Positions 1 through 4,510 of a stretch of DNA of 12,667 bases are shown piece after piece. The notes under the pieces were generated by a model. That model was not told the origin of the DNA and ran no database searches. It was given only the letters and a program-made list of their open reading frames with translations. The stretch is taken from NCBI GenBank assembly GCA_002690445.1, contig NZER01000181.1, positions 1-12,667 on the forward strand. The letters run 5' to 3'. Both the position numbers and the translations under genes were made by a program. This DNA comes from Candidatus Pacearchaeota archaeon (lineage in GTDB: Archaea; Nanoarchaeota; Nanoarchaeia; Pacearchaeales; GW2011-AR1). Positions within the stretch are counted from its first letter, which is position 1. The number at the start of each line of letters is the position of its first letter.

Positions 1-205
1 CAGCGAACACATCAACTAACTGACTGATATACTCATCAACTTCATCTTCAAGTCCTATCTGATTGTCAACTTTGTAGTCTCGCAAGCCCCAGTACGGCGG
101 ACTCGTCACCACGCAATGCACCGACTCCGCTGCCACACTGGCCAGCACCTCCCGGGCATCGCCCTGGTAAATGGTCGATTGAGTGTCTTCGTAATACAAT
201 GTCAT
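1..205 (-). CDS. DNA methyltransferase, N4-cytosine/N6-adenine type (5' part; runs off left edge)
   Basis: Only the first 68 codons lie in the window. The N-terminus begins MTLYYEDTQSTIYQGD, followed by EVLASV and then TSPPYWGLRDY at about residues 34-44. TSPPYW is catalytic motif IV of amino-methyltransferases, and SPPYWGLRDY is typical of the phage members that methylate N6 of adenine or N4 of cytosine. Motif IV so near the N-terminus fits a permuted (beta-type) order, with the SAM-binding motif expected beyond the edge. The ATG follows the stop of the Cys-rich gene by 7 nt, without a clear SD, so coupled translation is likely. Together with the C5-methyltransferase at 4477-5622 this gives two modification enzymes. 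Base specificity cannot be read here. Confidence 0.85.
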   Translation of the reverse strand, partial: MTLYYEDTQSTIYQGDAREVLASVAAESVHCVVTSPPYWGLRDYKVDNQIGLEDEVDEYISQLVDVFA

Positions 206-212
206 TCTGGCA

Positions 213-386
213 TCACCACTTTCCCTTGGGGCACCGCGTGCCCTTGCTCAGCCAGGCGGCCTCGGTGTGTTGGCGGCGCGTACATGGGGACGACCACACC
301 ATGGCGCATCCGTCGTCGAAGCGTTCGCACGTTTCGCAAATCGTGCGAACGGCCGCGACTTCCTCGGGTGTTCGTGTGGTGCTCAT
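213..386 (-). CDS. Small Cys-rich (zinc-binding-like) protein, 57 aa
   Basis: This ORF codes for a 57-residue protein starting MSTTRTPEEVAAVRTICETC. It has five cysteines (CETC, then DDGC, SSPC and TRCPKGKW). The CxxC pair near residue 17 and the C-terminal RCPxxxW ending resemble small presumed zinc-binding phage proteins that I recall from similar genomes, but the family has no function known to me. It lies between a 140-aa phage gene and the methyltransferase start, with only 7 nt to the latter. No SD precedes the ATG. Instead the CCCTAACCCC end of a repeat tract abuts it. Confidence 0.65.
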   Translation of the reverse strand: MSTTRTPEEVAAVRTICETCERFDDGCAMVWSSPCTRRQHTEAAWLSKGTRCPKGKW

Positions 387-429
387 GGGGGTTAGGGACT
401 AGGGATTTAGGGATTTCGGGATTTCGGGA
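387..429. repeat. GGGATTT-type octamer repeat tract
   Basis: On the plus strand the spacer reads GGGGTTAGGG, then ACT, then three imperfect octamers (A/C)GGGATTT followed by CGGGAA. It fills the gap between the 140-aa gene and the Cys-rich gene and ends exactly at the latter's ATG. Related pieces recur near 925-940, 4083-4102, 5651-5660 and 5717-5736, always between genes. Confidence 0.75.
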
Positions 430-435
430 AACTCA

Positions 436-858
436 TCACTCCTCCTCCGCCTTCTCGGCGGCTTCGTTCAGTCGTCTCCCAAAATCGCGCAGCCACTCAC
501 GCCAATCCTGCGTCGTGACATGTTCGGAGCGGCGAACGCTGACGATCAATCCAGCCAGCCGGATCAACGTGTCGCCCGGCCTTTCTCCGCCCACCGTAGC
601 GGAGATGTAATTCCGCTCCTCCTTCACCGCCTCGCGGATTTCTTCGGCCAAATCCCATAAGCAACTCGGCCCATGCCGGCCGCGGCTGGTATAAGCGTCG
701 TCGCACCGACAATCCAGTCGCTCGGCGAATGTTAGGAGCTTGGCTTGTAGCCGCTCGACCTCGGCCAACAGCCAGCGAATATCGGCCGGCGATGCAATCA
801 ACTCGGCCTCACCATCCGCGTTGGTAAGCCGTGCCTTAATTTCCTCGGTTCGAGTCAT
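436..858 (-). CDS. Phage protein of unknown function, 140 aa, with central coiled-coil-like segment
   Basis: The start MTRTEEIKARL is preferred because GAAGGGG lies just upstream and because the ATG overlaps the stop of a small ORF as ATGA. Residues about 21-42 (ASPADIRWLLAEVERLQAKL) form a probable amphipathic helix. This segment is common in small early phage proteins, often loosely labelled Ea22-like. A CRCDD...GPSCLWDLAEEI stretch follows, then a charged C-terminus rich in Glu. No catalytic motif is visible. It precedes a Cys-rich gene and a methyltransferase in the same operon. Function unknown; the coding call itself is firm. Confidence 0.7.
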   Translation of the reverse strand: MTRTEEIKARLTNADGEAELIASPADIRWLLAEVERLQAKLLTFAERLDCRCDDAYTSRGRHGPSCLWDLAEEIREAVKEERNYISATVGGERPGDTLIRLAGLIVSVRRSEHVTTQDWREWLRDFGRRLNEAAEKAEEE

Positions 859-911
859 CGCCCCTTCTTCGCCGCCTTGCGTTTCGAGGTGGGTGTTTTC
901 TTCGTTGCCAT
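855..911 (-). CDS. Very small basic peptide ORF, 18 aa
   Basis: The ORF codes for MATKKTPTSKRKAAKKGR, with nine Lys or Arg in 18 residues. Its stop overlaps the ATG of the following 140-aa gene in an ATGA arrangement, and AGGA lies about 9 nt upstream of its own ATG. Composition and coupling suggest a real, possibly nucleic-acid-binding, leader peptide. It could equally be only a translational coupler. It is too short to assign by sequence alone. Confidence 0.4.
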   Translation of the reverse strand: MATKKTPTSKRKAAKKGR

Positions 912-924
912 CGTCGGGTATCCT

Positions 925-976
925 GACTAGGGATTTAGGGTTGGACATTGGACATTGGACATTGGTCATTGGATAT
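925..976. repeat. TTGGACA heptamer array next to an AGGGATTT octamer
   Basis: On the plus strand CTAGGGATTTAGGG is followed by five heptamers at 941-975: TTGGACA three times, TTGGTCA, TTGGATA. The minus strand reads repeated CCAATGTCC/CCAATGACC. Because the unit is 7 nt, the embedded ATGs fall in all three frames. The array encodes the last residues of the upstream NMAD1 protein and supplies its stop. Confidence 0.8.
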
Positions 977-1366
977 TCCCACGCCCTTGGGCCGCGCCAG
1001 ATAGAGCAAACAGTACGCGCCGAGATCCCGGATCGTGTCCTCGAACGATTCGTTCTCGACCATCGGCCCCTGTAGAACGATCGATTCCAGCCGTTCGATT
1101 TTGTCGGTGATCCGCACGAGAATCGCATCGCCGACCGTCGCGGTCGGCACCAAGCGTGGCTGCTTGAAAACGCTATCGCCGTAATCCTGGTTCTTCGCCA
1201 GCAACAGCCCAATCCACTCCACGCCTCGCCGCGCGATCCGCTGTTGACTCTCGCCCCGGCGGCCGTCGAGCGCATCGCCGAGCTCGTTAAGTTGATCGAC
1301 CTCGGCCGTCGGCGCCTTGGCCGGCCGCCTATCCCCGGGTTCGCTCAAAATTCTTCGCGTGCCCAT
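935..1366 (-). CDS. NMAD1 (DUF1599) family protein, 143 aa
   Basis: The start MGTRRILSEP is chosen because GGAAGG lies 6 nt upstream. The signature follows in order: KNQDYGDS at residues 58-65, RITDKIERLE at about 85-94, and ESFEDTIRDLGAYCLLYL at 106-123. This is the acidic all-helical pattern of the nucleotide-modification-associated domain 1 family, found in phages alongside DNA-modification or nucleotide-metabolism genes. No enzymatic reaction is established to my knowledge. The last ~13 residues are encoded by the TTGGACA heptamer array, so the tail is probably repeat-derived and dispensable. The gene overlaps the end of the DUF1064-like nuclease gene by 22 nt and shares an operon with methyltransferases. 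Confidence 0.75.
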   Translation of the reverse strand: MGTRRILSEPGDRRPAKAPTAEVDQLNELGDALDGRRGESQQRIARRGVEWIGLLLAKNQDYGDSVFKQPRLVPTATVGDAILVRITDKIERLESIVLQGPMVENESFEDTIRDLGAYCLLYLARPKGVGISNDQCPMSNVQP

Positions 1367-1755
1367 CCGCCACCTTCCTTTTTCCGTTTCGCTCGCAGCG
1401 CCGTGAATCGGAACATCCAGTATTGCTTTGCTGCAACCTTGATTTTTACTCGGGCATCGTCTTCCCAGTGTCCCTTGATTTCCACAATTTCCAGTGCGCC
1501 GTCCGTATGAAGAATCATAAAGTCCGGTGTGTAAAACGTCCGGTCGGCCAGTCGCAACTTCAGCGGCTCGAAAGCCCACCACGCTATGTCGCCAGCCTTT
1601 TGTCTAACGTCAAGCTCGACGGCGTAACGCTCCTCTGTCTTGTTCATTGTGTTGGGTATCGGTTGCTGCTGTCGAACCCTCGCTTTTGGCATATTCGGCA
1701 GCTTGGCCGTCACGCCCGTCACCAATCCCTTCCAGCGGCTAGCACCAACACTCAT
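1345..1755 (-). CDS. DUF1064-like PD-(D/E)XK nuclease, 136 aa
   Basis: The ATG at 1755 has GAGGAG 5 nt upstream; an in-frame GTG two codons earlier sits too close to that SD. The core reads NKTEERYAVELDVRQKAG (about 39-55), then FYTPDFMIL (74-82) and EIVEIKGHWEDDARVKIKVAA (89-109). Candidate catalytic residues are E42, D78, E92 and K94, the E...PD...ExK layout of the restriction-like fold. Phage DUF1064 proteins of this form are thought to act as endonucleases or Holliday-junction resolvases; that role is by family analogy. The gene follows the helicase loader by 24 nt, fitting a replication/recombination module. A distant VRR-NUC-like nuclease is the alternative. Confidence 0.75.
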   Translation of the reverse strand: MSVGASRWKGLVTGVTAKLPNMPKARVRQQQPIPNTMNKTEERYAVELDVRQKAGDIAWWAFEPLKLRLADRTFYTPDFMILHTDGALEIVEIKGHWEDDARVKIKVAAKQYWMFRFTALRAKRKKEGGGWAREEF

Positions 1756-1779
1756 CTTCACTCCTCGTGTCCTTACCGG

Positions 1780-2508
1780 TCAGCTTGACGACGCTGAACA
1801 GCTCTTTCGATAGCTCTCCCAGTTACACACCAGAGACAACGCCCCGTCTCGCAGACGATCAATAATCGCCGCCCCGATTCTCGCGTCGGCCTCGGCCTTG
1901 TTGGCCGCGTTCAGCGAACACCAAGTCGCCCCGCGCCGGTTGTAGCGTTCGTCCACAATGGCGTAGAGCGTGTCCGCCTGATACCGCGTCAGCGAGCCCG
2001 TTACGGGCAAGGGGTCGCTGAGCACGAGCACGCCTGGCTTGCGCGAGTATTCCGAAAGCAGACGCTCCTCGGTCGTCTCAGAGCCGATTGCGTCGCGGCA
2101 TCGCGCCCAGAGCTTCGCCCCGGACGTCCACTTGATCGTAAAGTCCTTCACGGCGACGTGCATCAACCCGGCGAGCAGGTGGTCTTTCCCCGTTCCGTGC
2201 GGGCCCGTTAATAGCACGTTCGTCCCCGCCTGCACGTTCTCGGCGAGGTGGTCGGCATACTTACGCACTTCCGCAAGAACGCTGCGCTGGGCCTGCGTCT
2301 GTGCGACAAAGTTGTCCAGTGTGCAATCCCGGTAGCGACATCCGCGCTCAGACCACAGATTGTCCGCAGCGAGGGCCATCCGCCGACGATTGGATGCTCG
2401 GTCATGCGCCTCGCGCTCCCCAGCCCTCTCATGCTCGGTTTCCTGGTACTCAGGGTCTTCGAGCTTGTCGGTGACGCGCTGGATGGTATCTTTTAGGGTT
2501 GCCGTCAT
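1780..2508 (-). CDS. DnaC-like replicative helicase loader (AAA+ ATPase), 242 aa
   Basis: The ATG at 2508 has GAGG 7 nt upstream and overlaps the initiator stop as TGATG. Residues about 1-95 hold a charged helical N-terminus, expected to bind the helicase. GPHGTGKDH (102-110) is Walker A, VLVLSDP (160-166) is the Walker B strand, SLN at about 198-200 is a likely sensor, and RIGAAIIDRLRDGA (210-223) is the Arg-finger box typical of the DnaC/IstB group. Walker B reads SDP rather than the usual DD or DE, so the catalytic Glu is not in the canonical place. The pair with the upstream initiator indicates loading of the host or phage DnaB-type helicase at the phage origin. Confidence 0.85.
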   Translation of the reverse strand: MTATLKDTIQRVTDKLEDPEYQETEHERAGEREAHDRASNRRRMALAADNLWSERGCRYRDCTLDNFVAQTQAQRSVLAEVRKYADHLAENVQAGTNVLLTGPHGTGKDHLLAGLMHVAVKDFTIKWTSGAKLWARCRDAIGSETTEERLLSEYSRKPGVLVLSDPLPVTGSLTRYQADTLYAIVDERYNRRGATWCSLNAANKAEADARIGAAIIDRLRDGALSLVCNWESYRKSCSASSS

Positions 2509-3191
2509 CAGATTGCCTCGTAAGTCTTGGGGGTCGCTGGGGGGCCCCTCCGCCGTTCCCATGTTCGCACGGCGGCCTTCCAGTCTTTCATCTTGTTCTT
2601 TCCGATCATCCAGTTTTTCGCCGTGTAGAAATCCACAAACTCGGCTGCGTCTACTGTGTTCTTTCGTTCTGAGCAGTAGGTTGCCACCTCCTGTTGGGTG
2701 GGAGGAGCAAAAGACGCGCGCGCGTCTTTCTTGGTAGTAGTGGTATCTATATCCTCATGTTTGCCTAAACATTCTCCATCAGTCTTATACTCTTCTCTTC
2801 TCTTCTCTTCTCTGGTCACGTTTTCGTCACGCTGCTGTCGTGACTCATTTTGGCGTTGTTTTTGCTTCCGTTTTGTCGATAATGCCCTGGTTTTTGCGGT
2901 ATCTCCATTGTGGCGATCAAAGTTTGGAAAGGTGAAAATGCCCTCATGTGCGTTCAACCAACCAACCTTTTCCATCGCATTTGCAAAGCCCGTCACGCCA
3001 GCGACACGATCAAGTAGCGTTTTCGTCACGCTGGCAGCGTGACCGTCGTAGGTCTGCTGGTCGGCCCACACCCAGATCCGCACGAGTTTCCCCAGTGCGC
3101 TATCCGCGTCCATGTTGAGGGCCTCGGCGATCCGGTACACTTCCGGCTTGTCCGGGGTGACATTCTCGATCTTGATCCAATCGCCAGCCAT
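2508..3191 (-). CDS. Phage replication initiator / replisome organiser, 227 aa
   Basis: The N-terminal region (about 1-95, starting MAGDWIKIENVTPDKPEVYRIA) resembles the winged-helix domain of phage replication proteins that recognise an origin. A basic, low-complexity linker follows (about 100-160, with KRKQKQRQN, REEKRREE and DTTTTKK). The C-terminal block PTQQEVATYCSERKN...DFYTAKNWMIGKN..MKDWKAAVRTWERR (about 166-216) is the conserved tail of DnaD/DnaT-like or lambda-O-like organisers. The helicase loader follows directly with a TGATG overlap, the classical O-P-like order. The gene is also the site of repeats and palindromes suggestive of an internal origin. Confidence 0.85.
   Translation of the reverse strand: MAGDWIKIENVTPDKPEVYRIAEALNMDADSALGKLVRIWVWADQQTYDGHAASVTKTLLDRVAGVTGFANAMEKVGWLNAHEGIFTFPNFDRHNGDTAKTRALSTKRKQKQRQNESRQQRDENVTREEKRREEYKTDGECLGKHEDIDTTTTKKDARASFAPPTQQEVATYCSERKNTVDAAEFVDFYTAKNWMIGKNKMKDWKAAVRTWERRRGPPATPKTYEAI
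2710..2729. repeat. 20-bp perfect palindrome inside the initiator gene
   Basis: AAAGACGCGCGCGCGTCTTT is fully self-complementary. It encodes part of the low-complexity linker (TKKDARASF), where protein constraint is weak. It is followed by a moderately AT-rich stretch (about 2731-2795). This is a plausible protein-binding or cruciform element of a replication origin, by analogy with origins inside lambda O-like genes. Confidence 0.6.
2791..2813. repeat. (TCTTC)n pentamer microsatellite
   Basis: Four and a half copies of TCTTC on the plus strand give a purine-only GAAGA run on the coding strand, encoding the EEKRREE linker segment. Five-base units shift frame on slippage, so length changes would truncate the initiator. 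A strand-asymmetric purine tract is also compatible with an origin region. Confidence 0.7.
2815..2844. repeat. Candidate iteron 1 with 19-bp dyad
   Basis: GTCACG at 2815-2820 and again at 2826-2831 (11-bp spacing) is followed by the inverted copy CGTGAC at 2839-2844. The dyad arms are GTCACG and CGTGAC around a 7-nt centre, 19 nt in total. The 16-mer CGTTTTCGTCACGCTG at 2819-2834 recurs exactly at 3018-3033. Confidence 0.55.
3018..3043. repeat. Candidate iteron 2 with 19-bp dyad
   Basis: A second copy of CGTTTTCGTCACGCTG leads into a 19-bp dyad at 3025-3043 with perfect 8-bp arms GTCACGCT and AGCGTGAC around GGC. It is read in a different codon phase from copy 1, so the repeat is not explained by a protein repeat. 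A further GTCACG half-site lies at 2992-2997. Confidence 0.55.
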
Positions 3192-3194
3192 GAG

Positions 3195-3524
3195 TCATCC
3201 GCCGCCCTTGTCGTACCACGTCAAACTCAGCCGGCCGGTTGCACGGCAGGGGCGAGCCGTGCCGTTGCAAACCAGCCCGCAATCCCGAAGTTCCGGGAGC
3301 CGCCGCGACGGAGCGTGGCGCTCCAGGCCGGTGACCACTGCGATCTCGGCCGCAGTTAGGCCCGGGGTGCTCCGCACGGTTTGCAGGCACAACGCCCGCT
3401 GTGCTTTCGCACTGCCGCTCGCCTCGACCTCCGCCGCAGCAACATGCGACGTACCGGGGTCGCTGCGCCGCGCTCGAGCGTGCGCCCGATCAAACAAATC
3501 AAAGGGTAGTCGGAGTTGAGACAT
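3195..3524 (-). CDS. Winged-helix DNA-binding protein, 109 aa
   Basis: The ATG at 3524 overlaps the preceding stop as TGATG, behind a GAAGGGGGGG run that can serve as SD. Residues 14-35 (AHARARRSDPGTSHVAAAEV) and the block PGLTAAEIAVVTGL..HAPSRRLPELRDCGLV form a helix-turn-helix with a recognition helix and wing. The C-terminal RATGRLSLTWY is a conserved ending in small phage winged-helix proteins. It sits directly before the replication initiator (4-nt gap), suggesting a role in regulating or assisting replication. A MarR-like transcription regulator is the alternative reading. No ligand pocket or metal site is visible. Confidence 0.7.
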   Translation of the reverse strand: MSQLRLPFDLFDRAHARARRSDPGTSHVAAAEVEASGSAKAQRALCLQTVRSTPGLTAAEIAVVTGLERHAPSRRLPELRDCGLVCNGTARPCRATGRLSLTWYDKGGG

Positions 3525-3769
3525 CACCCCCCCTTCGTCTCAACTGCTATACTGAAGTTTATCAACCAGTCTTCGTATCTGCCGCCTTTAAGCAGATCGC
3601 TCCACGGCGCGTCTTCGCCGTTAAGATGAAGACCCGCCACGCCCGTGCTCTCGTCAATGAGGTCCGACACATCAGCAATTCCGAGTTGCAGCCGCTTGAC
3701 CTTGGCTTCAAGTTTGCGAATACGCGTGTTTGCCGCTTCCAATTCCTTGATCTCTTGTAGGTCCATCAT
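3524..3769 (-). CDS. Small protein with N-terminal coiled coil, 81 aa
   Basis: Residues 1-30 (MMDLQEIKELEAANTRIRKLEAKVKR) have heptad-spaced hydrophobics and predict a coiled coil. The rest (DVSDLIDESTGVAGLHLNGE..PWSDLLKGGRYEDW) is globular-like and ends ETKGG, encoded by a seven-G run. The first of two adjacent ATGs overlaps the stop of the zinc-ribbon gene as ATGA, with GAGG 7 nt upstream. The C-terminal pattern seems familiar from small phage early proteins, but I cannot attach a function. Confidence 0.65.
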   Translation of the reverse strand: MMDLQEIKELEAANTRIRKLEAKVKRLQLGIADVSDLIDESTGVAGLHLNGEDAPWSDLLKGGRYEDWLINFSIAVETKGG

Positions 3770-4071
3770 CCTTTGTCCTCTTGGCGAGCAAGAAACGTAC
3801 TCGCGCTCGAGTCAACGAGTACCGTGTGCGACTCCCGGTGCCCGTCGGGCCGGGCGCATTGCTCGCCGACGTTGTTTTTCGCGCGGCATCGCTGCACGAT
3901 TTCGCCTTCGATGCCGCATTGTGTACAGCAACACATCAGCTTCTTCCCGGTCTTCCCGACTGGCGACCAGATCGCTTGCACGACCGGCCAGCCTGAGCCG
4001 CATTTCGGGCACGGCACAACACGCCGCTTGGACGCCGGACGCGGCCGGCGAGTTGTTTGGTCATCGGTCAT
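3766..4071 (-). CDS. Zinc-ribbon protein, 101 aa
   Basis: The start MTDDQTTRRPRP is chosen because its ATG overlaps the stop of the methyltransferase remnant as ATGA, which was probably the ancestral coupling. CPKCGSGWPV (21-30) and CCCTQCGIEGE (47-57) supply a CxxC...CxxC ribbon. A second cluster, RCRAKNNVGEQCARPDGHRESH (61-82), gives a C-x9-C-x5-H-x3-H arrangement seen in small phage and actinobacterial proteins. The product probably binds zinc and perhaps nucleic acid; no catalytic motif is visible. There is no good SD, so its expression may have depended on the methyltransferase reading through, which the HNH insertion would now disturb. Confidence 0.65.
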   Translation of the reverse strand: MTDDQTTRRPRPASKRRVVPCPKCGSGWPVVQAIWSPVGKTGKKLMCCCTQCGIEGEIVQRCRAKNNVGEQCARPDGHRESHTVLVDSSASTFLARQEDKG

Positions 4072-4125
4072 TCGCCGCTGGGGGTTAGGGATTCGGGATT
4101 TCGGTTCTCCGCTTCCAGTATTCGC
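4062..4125. repeat. Direct repeat R1 (downstream copy flanking the methyltransferase-HNH cassette)
   Basis: The repeat runs from CATCGGTCATTCG through TTCTCCGCTTCCAGTA to TCGC. It matches R2 (5634-5682) at 47 of 49 aligned positions, apart from one 15-nt block (GGTTAGGGATTCGGG) present only here. It contains the ATG of the zinc-ribbon gene and, in the remnant frame, encodes the ancestral methyltransferase tail. Confidence 0.85.
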
Positions 4126-4160
4126 TCGCCGATCCACTGTGCCACTTGGGGTACTACGGC
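4068..4160 (-). pseudogene. Remnant of the original 3' end of the C5-methyltransferase gene
   Basis: The frame reads AVVPQVAQWIGERILEAENR and then NPESLTPSGE and a stop, with no start codon. The first 16 residues match the end of the intact methyltransferase (AVVPAVAQFIGERILE) at 14 positions. It begins exactly where the HNH coding sequence ends, and its stop overlaps the zinc-ribbon ATG as ATGA. It is read as the displaced host 3' end after the HNH gene inserted at the GNA/VVP motif. A leftover of a second methyltransferase gene is the alternative. Confidence 0.8.
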
Positions 4161-4510
4161 GACAAAGCGACTTGGCGCTTTCGTCCTGCAATCCGCATCG
4201 CCATGGCACATTTGGGTGAACAGCACTTATTCCTCTTCCGTTTGCGTGGATTGACTGTAAACGTCTCCCCGCAATTTACACACGCTTTGATGTCTGGGTA
4301 CATCTGCTTGTGCAGTCGCATGTGGCTGTTGCACGTTAGCACCTCTAAATTTTCCAGGCGATTGTCCAGCGGGTTGCCGTTTTTGTGGTGTACCTGTTCG
4401 TCCAGCCTAAGCGGACGCCCCAGATACTGTTCCATGATCCAACGACTGGCACGCACCTTTTTGCCATTGCGATGTATCAGTCGCGTTCGCGTGTGTGGAC
4501 TGAGTGCCAT
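4154..4510 (-). CDS. HNH homing-type endonuclease, 118 aa
   Basis: The ATG at 4510 has AAAGGA 7 nt upstream and lies inside the recoded methyltransferase 3' end (34-nt overlap). The HNH core is VHHKNGNPLDNRLENLEVLT, with H41/H42, N50 and later CNSHMRLHK (60-68). This is the HNH_3 type, with the DNRxENLxVxT signature. A zinc ribbon follows: CVNC at 77-80 and CCSPKC at 96-101. The N-terminus (RLIHRNGKKVRASRWIMEQYLG) is the usual lead-in of phage HNH proteins. Its last codons and stop read into the displaced methyltransferase sequence. Such free-standing enzymes cut an empty allele to promote their own spread. The gene looks AT-richer than its flanks. Confidence 0.9.
   Translation of the reverse strand: MALSPHTRTRLIHRNGKKVRASRWIMEQYLGRPLRLDEQVHHKNGNPLDNRLENLEVLTCNSHMRLHKQMYPDIKACVNCGETFTVNPRKRKRNKCCSPKCAMAMRIAGRKRQVALSP

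Noticed and set aside
941..975. TTGGACA array as a CRISPR
   Set aside because: Units are 7 bp and directly adjacent, with no spacers.
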